Source: Corynebacterium yonathiae
GTDB taxonomy: Bacteria; Actinomycetota; Actinomycetes; Mycobacteriales; Mycobacteriaceae
Direction of reading: 5' to 3'
Length of the DNA stretch: 57,982 nt
Assembly (NCBI RefSeq): GCF_027570195.1
Contig: NZ_JAKMUZ010000018.1
Span: 1 to 57,982 of the forward strand
The notes beneath the pieces were generated by a model, which saw only the letters and a program-made list of their open reading frames with translations, was not told the origin of the DNA and did not search any database. Positions 21,875 to 32,100 of this stretch are shown one piece after another. Every line of letters begins with the position of its first letter. Position 1 is the stretch's first letter. The position numbers and the translations under genes were made by a program.

Positions 21875-24228
21875 CCGGCGGAGCACCCGTGTGCGCCGGT
21901 GCGACACGCGGGACGGCCCCGGCCCGGTTACGGGTCAGTGGCGCGGGCGTGCGGCACGCCGATGGGCGATGGGCACCTGACATGGTGGATCTCTCCTTCG
22001 ATTTCGGCACGATCAACGTCATTACGGGACCCGTGGGATGCGGAAAGACGAGCCTGGCCCACCTCATCGCTGGACTGATCCCCTCGCACATCCCCATCGA
22101 CCATGCCGGATCCGTGCATATCGTCGATGCCGACGGCACCGAATGCCCCGTGGACGGGGACCGGGTCACCTTCGTCGGGCAAGACCCAGCGACGCAGGTG
22201 CTCACGCTTCGAGTCGTCGATGACGTATCCATGGCCCTCGAGTTTTCCCTCGTGGAAGCTGACATCGTCGCCAAGCGATCAGCCGCGGCCCTGTCAGAGC
22301 TCGGGCTGTCAGAGCTCGCGGAGAAGGATCCGTGGGCTTTGTCGGGCGGGCAACGCCAGCGGATGGCCATCGCCGGTGCGGTGGCCAGTGCGCCGGAGGT
22401 CATGATCTTCGACGAGCCCGCGGCCCACGTCGACGAGGATGGTCGTCGGTCGCTGTTCGCCGCTATCCGTGAATTGCGGGCTCCGGGGCGCGTCATCCTG
22501 CTCATCGAGCACGACCTCCGCCCGTTTGACGGGTGGGTCGACACGGTGACAATCCTTGATGTGGACGGGAGCGTCGCCGCCCAACGAGCGCCGGAGGGCA
22601 TCGCGGTGAAGGGCATTGCGACGACGGCCGCGACCACCGGAACGCCGGACGACAGTACGCCGGGCACGGGAGCGCCGGACCGTCCCGGTCCGGACCGGCG
22701 GCGAAAGTCCCGGAGGGCCGGGAATGGCACCGATCCGGATTCGGAGGCGGATGCCGTTCCGCTGCTGGCCTTGACCGGAGCCAACGTGGCCCGGGGCGGG
22801 GAGCGGATCCTGAACGGGGCTGATCTGACACTGGAACGGGGCGAGATCCATGCTCTAGTCGGCGCCAACGGAGCCGGTAAGTCCACCTTGCTGGCGGTGC
22901 TGTCGGGCCAGATGAAGGCGGGAGCGGACATACGGATCGACGGCGAGTCCGCCCGGCGCGCCCCCGACGCCTTCGCGTCGTGGGCGTTCCAGAACCCCGA
23001 GCACCAGTTCACCCGTGCGACCGTCGCCGCGGAAATCGCCTCCGCGCTGGCCCGCACGGACCCGCACGGACCACTCGGCGCCGATGAGCTGAGGAAACTG
23101 CGGGAAGCCTTGTGCCCCCGGGCACTTGACCCTGTCTCGCCGTTCGTCCTGTCGGGTGGACAGAAAAGACTGTTGGGAATCTTCCTAGCGGCGGCGGCCA
23201 ATCGCCGTTTGCTGCTTCTCGACGAGCCGTTGGCGCACCTGGATTCGCCGAGCTCGCGCATCGTACTGGATGCGCTGACGGAATACGCCGGGGCCGGCGG
23301 AACCGTTGTGTTCACGTGCCACGACCGCCGTGCCGCGCGAACGTGGGCGGATCGGGCGAGCATCGTCGCCGAAGGGAAGGTCGCCTGGTCTGGTCCCGCG
23401 GTCGACGTGCCGGCTGCCCCGGAGCCGTCCCGGCGGGATCGCGCACTGCCCGCGGCCGGCGCAGGGACGTCCGGGAATGAAAACCCCTGGACCAGTGAAT
23501 CCGCCTCTCGAAGACGCGCAGGGTTGAACGCCATCACGATTGTCGCGGCGGTGATGCTCGTCGTCGCCGCCGGGCTACTCTCCGGCGGAGACGCCGTTGT
23601 CGTGCTGACGGTGGTCGCGTTCCTCGCACTCGCTGCGATCGCGGAACGCGACGTTCGGGCGACGGCAGGGAAGGTCCTCCTCGTCCTGTTGAGCGGGGTG
23701 TTCTTCGGCTTGATCGGGTGGCGCTCCGAGTTCTACGGAGGTGGGGATGCGGCGGAGGCCGTCCGCCACGGCATCCATCACGGACTGCTGTTGACGGCCG
23801 TGTTCGCGGGGACGGTCCTGGTCTCCGCGTGCATGCGCGTCGAGGAGCTTTTCGACGCCATGGTGCAACGCCTCCGGGTGCCTTACACATGGTGCACCAT
23901 AGCGATTTCCGGGGTGAGCATCGCGGCGTTCCTGCGCAGCGAAATCCCCCAGCTGACATGGGCGATTAGATTGCGCTCGATGCGACCAGGGCAGTTTTTC
24001 CGCTCCGGTTTCATTCGCGCGACGACGCCCGCGCGCATCGCCTTCCCCTTGTTCGTCAGCGCCGTGCGCGGCGCCGAAAAGCTGTCCCTGACCCTGGCGA
24101 TGCGCAACTTCGGCCGCCATCCGCGGCGTACCTTCCGCACCGATCACCCCTGGCGAGTGCGTGACGGTTTCGCGGCCGCAGCGTCCGCCGCGGCCTTCGT
24201 TGCCGCCCTGGTGTCCGCAGTGACTTGA
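21871..24228 (+). CDS. fused ECF transporter: two ATPase domains plus T domain
   Basis: One 785-aa chain holds the whole energy-coupling module. ATPase 1 has Walker A GPVGCGKTSL near residue 52, signature LSGGQRQRMAI near 155 and Walker B VMIFDEPAAH. A Pro/Gly-rich linker follows. ATPase 2 has GANGAGKSTL near 330, LSGGQKRLLGI near 426 and LLLLDEPLAH. From about residue 550 a T-component membrane domain follows, with about five helices and coupling segments such as RLRSMRPGQFFRSG. I choose the GTG at 21871 because it overlaps the upstream stop; the frame is open further upstream, but that stretch lies over the S-subunit gene. A, A' and T are usually separate proteins, so the triple fusion is notable. 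Confidence 0.82.
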   Translation: MTGGAPVCAGATRGTAPARLRVSGAGVRHADGRWAPDMVDLSFDFGTINVITGPVGCGKTSLAHLIAGLIPSHIPIDHAGSVHIVDADGTECPVDGDRVTFVGQDPATQVLTLRVVDDVSMALEFSLVEADIVAKRSAAALSELGLSELAEKDPWALSGGQRQRMAIAGAVASAPEVMIFDEPAAHVDEDGRRSLFAAIRELRAPGRVILLIEHDLRPFDGWVDTVTILDVDGSVAAQRAPEGIAVKGIATTAATTGTPDDSTPGTGAPDRPGPDRRRKSRRAGNGTDPDSEADAVPLLALTGANVARGGERILNGADLTLERGEIHALVGANGAGKSTLLAVLSGQMKAGADIRIDGESARRAPDAFASWAFQNPEHQFTRATVAAEIASALARTDPHGPLGADELRKLREALCPRALDPVSPFVLSGGQKRLLGIFLAAAANRRLLLLDEPLAHLDSPSSRIVLDALTEYAGAGGTVVFTCHDRRAARTWADRASIVAEGKVAWSGPAVDVPAAPEPSRRDRALPAAGAGTSGNENPWTSESASRRRAGLNAITIVAAVMLVVAAGLLSGGDAVVVLTVVAFLALAAIAERDVRATAGKVLLVLLSGVFFGLIGWRSEFYGGGDAAEAVRHGIHHGLLLTAVFAGTVLVSACMRVEELFDAMVQRLRVPYTWCTIAISGVSIAAFLRSEIPQLTWAIRLRSMRPGQFFRSGFIRATTPARIAFPLFVSAVRGAEKLSLTLAMRNFGRHPRRTFRTDHPWRVRDGFAAAASAAAFVAALVSAVT

Positions 24229-24402
24229 CGGGCACCCGGAACCGGCGGGCCCCGAGCCCGCGAGCGTTTCCGAGCCTGTGCGGAGACGCGCCCCACCCAG
24301 TTGCTTCACCCCTTCAACCCTTCAGACACATCCTCCGGGTCACGCCATGCGGGCCCGGTCCGCCCGGCACCTGCATGGCGCCGACAACCGAAAGAGGTAC
24401 CA

Positions 24403-26175
24403 GTGAACACGATCCGGACCATCAGCGACGTGCTTCGGGACAAGGCCGATGAGACGAAGAAGGGGATCACCTTCGTCGAGAACCGGCGGGACGTCTTCGT
24501 CCCGTACAGCCGGGTCCATGCGGAGGCGGTGGCGGTTGCGACTCGGTTGGCCGAAGCCGGCATCGGCCCCGACGACCGCATAATCTTCCAGGTTTCGGAG
24601 AACCGCGGGCTCATCCGGGCGTTCTGGGGCTGCGTCTACGTCGGCGCGGTTCCGGCGCTTGCGCCGCCGGTGTCGGGCCCGGCTGACGTCGACAGGGTGC
24701 GGACGCTCTTGGACATGATGCCCGGGGCCCCGATCCTGGTCGATGAACGCAGTCACACGCTGCTCACCGGCGCAAACGGTGCCGTAGTCGTGGACGAGGA
24801 CCGGCTGCTCGACGTGTCCATAGTCAATGACGCCGCCGCGGAACCGGGGGCGGCGATGCCGGGTGATGCTGAATCGGACTTCTCTCAGCCGGGGGACGTG
24901 GATTCCGGGGAGGGCGCCGGCGCGGTCCCCGCGTTCCCGGTGCGGGGTGGGACGGGCGGCGAAGCCCTTATCCAGTTTTCGTCCGGTTCCACGGGATCGC
25001 CGAAGGGCGTCATCGTAACCAACGAGTCCGTGCTGAACGGTCTGCGCGCGACGATCCCACGCCACGCGCACCGGTACGAGAACAAGATGCTCACGTGGCT
25101 GCCTTTGACCCACAACCTTTCGCTGATTGGCTTCCACGTCTACGCCCTTTTCCGTGGGTATGACCAGGTGTTGCTGCCGGTTTCCGAGGTGATCGCCGAT
25201 CCCCGGAGTTGGTTCGAGGCCGTGACCAGGCACCGGCCGACGGTGACCGTGTGCCCGAACTTCGCGTTCAAGCACTTCCTGCGCCATCTCGAGCGCCGGC
25301 CCCTCGGGCCCGACCACGGTTATGACTTCTCCAACGTCCAGAAGCTGATGAGCGGTTCTGAACCCATCGACGCTCCATTGGCCCGGAAGTTCCTCGCGGC
25401 GATGTCCGCCATGGGCCTCCGGGAGGATGCCCTGACCTCCGCCTACGGAATGTCTGAAGCTTGCCTGCTGGTCACGACCCGGGACATCTACTCGGGTCTG
25501 TCCACGGTGCGGCTTGACCGGAAGGGCATCACCATGGGGCAGCGTTTCGAGGACATCGAGAGCGAGTCTGGAGCTGAGTTCGTCGCCTTGGGCAAGGCCG
25601 TCCCGGGGATCTCGTTGACCATCCGCGATGACGGGGGCGGGGTCCTCGGCGACGGCACCGTCGGTGAAATCCACATCGCCGGCGCTCCGATGACCCGCGC
25701 CGCGATCACGGCAGAGGGGATCGTGGAGCACGAGCTTACCGATGACGGGACGTTCGCCACGGGGGACATGGGCATTCTCCGCGACGGCGAGTTGTTCGTC
25801 CTCGGCCGGAAGAAGGACATCATCTTCGTCAACGGCCGGAACTACTATTCGGCCGATTTGGAAGCCGTGCTGGAGAATGTGCTTGACCGCGATGTCGCCG
25901 TTCTCGGCCGGAGCAACCCAGCCACGGGCGAAGAGGAGATCGCCGTGTTCCTGGCCAGGCAGACCCCGACCGATCGTGCGGCCGACGGTGCGACCGGTGT
26001 CGGGCAATCGGACGTGGATGAAACTCCGATCGATGAACAGGCGGTGGCCCGTTCCGCGATGACCGAGCTGATGCGCGTCGCCGGGGTGCCCGCTTCCCGG
26101 GTTCTGTGGGTCGACGAGCTGCCCGTCGCGTCTAACGGCAAGAAGCTCCGCCGCAAGCTCGAGGCTCTGCTCTGA
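24403..26175 (+). CDS. fatty-acyl/aryl-AMP ligase (starter-unit loading)
   Basis: This adenylate-forming enzyme (590 aa) should activate the carboxylic-acid starter and load it on the N-terminal carrier domain of the NRPS. Motifs are FSSGSTGSPKGVIVTN (phosphate loop), SAYGMSEACLL and ATGDMGILRDGELFVLGRKKDIIFVNGRN. The last, with NGRNYYSADLEAVLENV, resembles fatty-acyl-AMP ligases more than salicyl-AMP ligases such as YbtE/PchD. The GTG start has aaagagg 5 nt upstream. The NRPS begins 4 nt after the stop. The substrate may be a fatty, benzoic or other acid. No salicylate synthase gene is present in the cargo. Confidence 0.82.
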   Translation: MNTIRTISDVLRDKADETKKGITFVENRRDVFVPYSRVHAEAVAVATRLAEAGIGPDDRIIFQVSENRGLIRAFWGCVYVGAVPALAPPVSGPADVDRVRTLLDMMPGAPILVDERSHTLLTGANGAVVVDEDRLLDVSIVNDAAAEPGAAMPGDAESDFSQPGDVDSGEGAGAVPAFPVRGGTGGEALIQFSSGSTGSPKGVIVTNESVLNGLRATIPRHAHRYENKMLTWLPLTHNLSLIGFHVYALFRGYDQVLLPVSEVIADPRSWFEAVTRHRPTVTVCPNFAFKHFLRHLERRPLGPDHGYDFSNVQKLMSGSEPIDAPLARKFLAAMSAMGLREDALTSAYGMSEACLLVTTRDIYSGLSTVRLDRKGITMGQRFEDIESESGAEFVALGKAVPGISLTIRDDGGGVLGDGTVGEIHIAGAPMTRAAITAEGIVEHELTDDGTFATGDMGILRDGELFVLGRKKDIIFVNGRNYYSADLEAVLENVLDRDVAVLGRSNPATGEEEIAVFLARQTPTDRAADGATGVGQSDVDETPIDEQAVARSAMTELMRVAGVPASRVLWVDELPVASNGKKLRRKLEALL

Positions 26176-26179
26176 GGCG

Positions 26180-29100
26180 ATGACCATGACCAATGAAACG
26201 ATCGCGCCGGCCGTCGCATCTACCGCCGTGGGAGGAACCCGCACCGGGGTCCGAGTCGCCCCCGAACGGCTGTCGGAGTCCATCGCCGACGCCATCGGCG
26301 TGCACCTGGATTCGGCGGACGTGAAACTCCGCGACCACATCCCGAACTCCCTGACTTTCCTCCAGATGTTGCTGGCGCTGGAGGATGAGTACGGGGTCAG
26401 CATCGATTACGCGGCGATGGACCCCGGGGCCACGGTCGCTGATTTGGCGGCCACCATCGACGCGGCCCGGGGTGGCGCTGATGCCGGATCTGCCGCAGGC
26501 GCCGCTGCCGACCCCGCTGCGGCGACGGATGAGTCGGATGACGGCGGGGCCGGCAAAAATGGGGCCGATCCCGCGGATGCGGTCCCGCTCAATCCGATCC
26601 AGACCGCCTATCTGCTCGGCGCGGACGAGGACATCGAGCTTGGCGGCCAAGCGACGTACATCTACGCGGAATCCCGGCACGACCATCCGCTGCCGCAGGT
26701 GGAGGAGGCCGTGCAGGCGGTCTTCGGGCGTCACGACGTGCTGTTCCATCGGCTCGACGTCGATGCCGGGGTCTTGAGCCCGACCGGCGCGTGCCTCGCC
26801 ACCGTCGAGGTAGTCGGGTCCGGCGACGATGTCGACGCGGCGGTGGGGGAGATCCGTCGGGACATGCGAACCGCGGCGCGATCGTCGAACGAGGACGGTC
26901 CCATGGTCGCCGCGAGGCTGCTCGCAGATGCGGGCGGGTGCAGGATGTTCATCTACTTCAACATGATCGTCATGGATGCGGGTTCGGTGTACCTGTTCTT
27001 CGACGAGCTCGAATCCTTGCTGGCCGGGGAGTCGCCGGCTCCGGCTTCCAGATATGGGGATGCCGTGGCGGCAATCTCCGCGCGCCGGCGCGACGGGAAA
27101 CGGCCCGAGGACCTCGCCTATTGGGAGAAGAAGGCCGCAGATCTGCCGCGGCGCCCGGAGTTCCCGGCGGCCGTGGAGGGTGGCGACGATTGGTCGACCC
27201 GGCGCTTGGGCACGGTGCTTGACGCGGAGGTCACCGCCAAGCTCGGCGAACGTGCCCGCCGCATTGGAGTTACCCTGTCGTCGCTGGTGATGGCCGTCAA
27301 CGCCGCCGTCGTCTGCAGGTGGCTGCCCGAATCCGCGTTGACGGTCAATGTGACTGTCAGCGAACGCAGCGGCCTCGCTGCGGGCACGAGGGTGATGGGA
27401 GATTTCACTTCATCGATGCTCGTCGGCGTCGACGCCGGGAGAGCCGCGACCATCGACGGGTTGGCGGAGGTGATCGACCTGGACATCCGCGAAGGGCTGT
27501 CCCACCGCGGCGTTTCCGGTGTGGAGGTACTACAGCGATTCCTTCGGGACGCGGCCAATCAGTCCCAGGCCACTGCTCCGGTGGTGTTCACCAGCTACCT
27601 CGGCGGCGAGCGGGGAAGCGGGCGCAGCCCGGTCATCGAACGCGTCTACACGCAAACCGCGCAGGTGTGCCTCGACATTCAGGTGATGCCGGCATCGGGC
27701 GGGATGGTGTTGTCGTGGGACGTGGTCGACGATTACTTCCCTGCGGTAGATGCGATGTTCGGGGCCGTTGCGGAGGCCCTGGACGTGGTGGCGGAGGGTG
27801 GAGAGGCTCTGCCCATCCGTCATGCGGAGACGGAGGGGGCCGTCGCCCGCTACAACGACGCTGCGGGACCGATCCACGATGACACCCTGGTTTCGCTTGT
27901 CGAAGCCGCATGCGCGGCGACTCCGGACGCACCGGCCGTGCGCCTCGCTGCCCGGGGCATCTCGTACACCTACGCCGAGGTCTGGGCCCGGGCCGGACGC
28001 ATCGCCCGCCAACTCTCGGATTCCGGCGTCGGGGCGGGGGATGCGGTGATCGTGCGCTACACCAAGCATCCCGACGACATCGTCAACATGGTCGGCGTAT
28101 TGCGTGCGGGAGCCGCATTCGTGCCTGTCGACGCGGGCATGCCGACCCAGCGACAAGAATACGTCGTGGAAGCCTCAGGTGCGGCGGGCCCGATTCTGGA
28201 CACCGGCATGATCGATGAACTGGACCAAAGCGGAGTGGCGGGCGTCGGCAAGCCCGCAGCCGCGGAAGTCTGCGACCGCGCGGGCAGCGCGGGTGCTCAC
28301 TCTTCGCCCGGCACTGCCCCTGACGACCTTGCCTACGTCATCTTCACCTCGGGGACCACGGGCCGTCCAAAGGGTGTGCGGATCAGTCATCGCAACTGCG
28401 TCAACACCATCCTCGACGTGAACCGGCGGTATGGAGTCACCTCCGCCGATCGCATCATCGGATTGTCGTCGCTGGGATTCGACCTGTCGGTCTACGACGT
28501 GTTCGGTGCGTTCGCGGCAGGCGCGACGGTGACGATGGTCGGAGACGAACGCGACGCCGATGAAATCCTCGACGTCTTGCGGGAAGAGCGGGTCACGCTG
28601 TGGAACTCCGCGCCCGCCCTGTTGGAGCTCGCCCTGGTCCGGGCGGCGGACGACGACGTGTTCCCGGATGTGCGCACCGTATTGCTCAGCGGCGATCGCA
28701 TCGCAGCGGGGCTTCCGGCACGCGCCATGGCCATGTTCCCGAACGCGTCGATCAATAGCCTCGGCGGTGCGACCGAAGGAAGCATTTGGTCCATCCACTG
28801 CCCGCTGCAACGCGACAGCCTGGAAAACCGCATTCCCTACGGGTACCCGCTGGCGAACCAGGGCATCCACGTGCTCGCGCCCGACGGGGTGCATTGCCCC
28901 GTTGGCGTGCCGGGGGAAATCCACATCAGCGGTCTCGGGGTCGCGCAGGGGTACGCGGCCGATCCGGAGCGGACCGCTGCCGCCTTCGGGCATGTCCCAG
29001 GTATCGGGCGCTGCTACCGGACCGGAGACGTGGGCATGTTCAATGCGGAGGGTTTTGTGGAATTTCTCGGCCGCCGCGATCGTCAGGTGAAAATCGCGGG

Positions 29101-32100
29101 CTTCCGCGTCGAACTTGGAGAAATCGAATCGGTCCTCGAGCGGTCCGGCCTGGTGACCGCGTCGATGGCGGCGGTCGTCGAATCGGGCGATCGGGGACTC
29201 CTGGCGTGCCTCTACGTTCCGGCGGACGACATGACCGGCTCGCGGGATGCCGTCCGGGCCGAGCTTGCCCGCTGCTTGCCAGCGTACATGGTACCGACGG
29301 TCCTGCTGCCGGTGGCGCACCTGCCCGTTACCGTCAACGGGAAACTGGATCAGGAGGAAATTCGTAGGCACGTCGGCGCCGCGGGCGGCGGGGCAACGGC
29401 CGATAGCGAGGCCGCCGGGGCCGGAGCCGTGGGCGCGCCTGGTTCCGTCGCCGACCCCGGGGCGATCGAGTTGGTGTCCGGAGTCTTCGACGAGATCCTC
29501 GGGGAAGCCCCGTCGACGGGTGCCGCGGATCCGACGTGTGGCGCGGGAGAGTCTTTCTTCCGCCGCGGCGGCGATTCCTTGCAATTCCAGGTTATGATGC
29601 GCGCGATCCGGCAGAAGACGGGAGTCCGGCTCCGTTTCCGCGACGTCATCGCCGACCCGACCATCGCGCACATCGCCGGCCTTGTCTCGGAAGCCATGCG
29701 GGAGTCCAGGGCCGAGTCTGAAGACGTCGCCGAGGCAATGTCTTCCCTCGATTGCGCCGTCGGTGCCGGTTCAGCCGCAGGAGGCGCCCGAGAATGTTCC
29801 GCGAGTGCCCACGGGAAGGATCCGGTGGAACAATTCGGGGACGACCCCCACGCGCCGTTCCCCCTGACCGACATGCAGAAGGCCTACTACGTTGGCCGGA
29901 ACTCCGGGTTCGAGCTGGGCGGCGTCACCGAGCACTACTACATCGAATCCGTCACAGAACCAGGTATCGACATCGACCGCCTGGAGGAAGCCCTCGACAA
30001 TCTAATCCGCAGGCATCCGATGTTGCGCGTCGTGTTCACCGCACAAGCCACGCAGCGGATCCTGCCGGAGGTTCCGCGCTACCGCATTGACGTCGCCGAC
30101 TACCGGGCCGCCGATGAGGCGACCGTGGTCGAGGCGGTGCGGCGCAAGCGCGATGAGCTGAGCCACCAGGTATTCGATCTGGGCAGCTGGCCCTTGTTCC
30201 ATCTGTCGGCGTTCGCGCTCCCGGACGGGCGGCACCGCCTGTTCTTCAGCGTGGACATGATCATCGGAGACGGGGCGAGCCAGCGGATTTTCATCGACGA
30301 CCTGGACAAGCTGTACCGGGGAATGGAGCTTCCCCCTGTCACTGGCGACTACCGCACGTACGTCTTGGAGATGAAGCGCCGGGAAGCTTCGGCGGTCGGG
30401 CGGGGCGAAGAGACGTTGACTCGGACGGTGGTCGAGGAATTCCCGCCCGGCAACACCCTTCCATCAAGCGGTGCGGCCGCGGACGTGGATGTGCCGCGGA
30501 TGCGTCGCCTGACGTACACATTCACCGCTGCGGAAACCGCACTGTTGCGGGAACGGGCCAGCGCCGCCGACGGCAGCGTGTCCGCACTGCTTCTCGCCTG
30601 CTATGCGACGAGCTTGTCGCTGTGGTCGAGGGGGGATTCGGTCGGCATCAACATCACCACGTACAATCGTGATCCCGAAATCGCCGACGTCGCCGGCGTC
30701 TTCGGTGATTTCACCGGCGTGATTCTGATGCCGGTGAAAGCGGCCGCCGACCATGATCTCCGTTGGTGGACGGCGGAACTGCGCGACCGGCTGCTCGGGC
30801 ACATAGCGGCCGGGTACTCCGGGGTGTCGTTGCTCGGCGCCATCGCGCGCCACCGGGGTCTGCCCGTCGGACAGGCCGTAGCGCCGTTCGTGTACACCTC
30901 GTTGCTGTTCGGCGAGGGTTCCGCGGCAGGCGATGGCTCGGGCAGGGATGCCCACGTCCTGGGAGACGTCGATTACGCCATCTCCCAGACCCCGCAGGTG
31001 CTGTTGGACAACCAGGTGATGGAGGTCGACGGGCGTATCAACGTCGCCTGGGATTTCGTCGAGCAGATTCTGAAACCGGAACTGGTGGAGGACATCTTCG
31101 ACCACTACATCAGGTCGGTGTCGGGCTTCGCCGGGGGCTGCCCCGAAGCGGCGCCGCTGAGCGTCGGCCAGGTTCGGCACCTGCGCCTGGCGGTCGGGGG
31201 CACTTCTTCCGGCGGTGGGGCGATCGACGACGGCGTCGCGGGCGCGTCATCGGCGGAGCGCGACAGGTCGGGCGCGATCTCGAGGATCGCATCCGGGAAC
31301 CTGTTGGGCCGAGCTCGCGGATACCTGACGGTCATCACCGGGATGGTCCGGGCCGATCTCGGCGGCGCCGAAGCCGGCGCGGACGACGACCTGTTCCTCC
31401 TCGGCTACGACTCCCTGGGATTCGTGAAGCTAATGCAGCGGATTCAGGACATCACCGGGGCGTCGGTGCCGCTCGCGGAAGCGCTGGCCAAGCCGACGCC
31501 ACGTGGCGTGGCCGAGCTCGTCGACCAGTCGACGGCCACGCCGACCGACCGGCGGGACGCGGATGACCCCGGCGCGTCGGCCGCGGACCGTTCGCTGGTC
31601 CTATTGCGCAGCGGCGATGAGGCGCGCCCGATCTTCCTCGTCCACGGCGGATTCGGCACCGTCGACATCTACCGAGACCTGGCACTCGCGATCCCCGGTG
31701 GCGGGCAGGTGTGGGGTGTCGGCTTCGCGGAGTTCGAGAGACCATTCCCCCACGCTACCGGCATCGGCGACATCGCGGCCCACTACTCGGGCCGGGTCCG
31801 CGAGGTGCTCGTCGACGGTGCCGCCCCGGCGATCGTCGGATGGAGCCTCGGCGGCACCATCGCAGCCGAGATGGTGCTCCGTTTGGCCGATCTCGATCCC
31901 GCGCTGGTATTTCTCGACAGCCTGGCTCCGGGGATCGCGGTCGACGTCGGGGATTTCGACGCGGAATCCGAAAAGGGGCTGCTGTCCCGGGTGGTGCCCT
32001 CGATCGCCAATCTCCCGCACGGAACGCCGGTTTCCCGCCTCTGGGCGGAGTTCGACGGGGTCGACGAGACCGACGGGGAACGGGGGGCTCGCCTGCGTGC

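Noticed and set aside
21864..23537. 557-aa open frame on the minus strand over the ECF gene
   Set aside because: Low-complexity Ser/Arg/Pro sequence without motifs, antisense to clear ATPase motifs; a by-product of high G+C.
24340..26403. 687-aa open frame on the minus strand over the AMP ligase
   Set aside because: His/Arg/Asp-rich text without family motifs, fully antisense to a well-supported gene.
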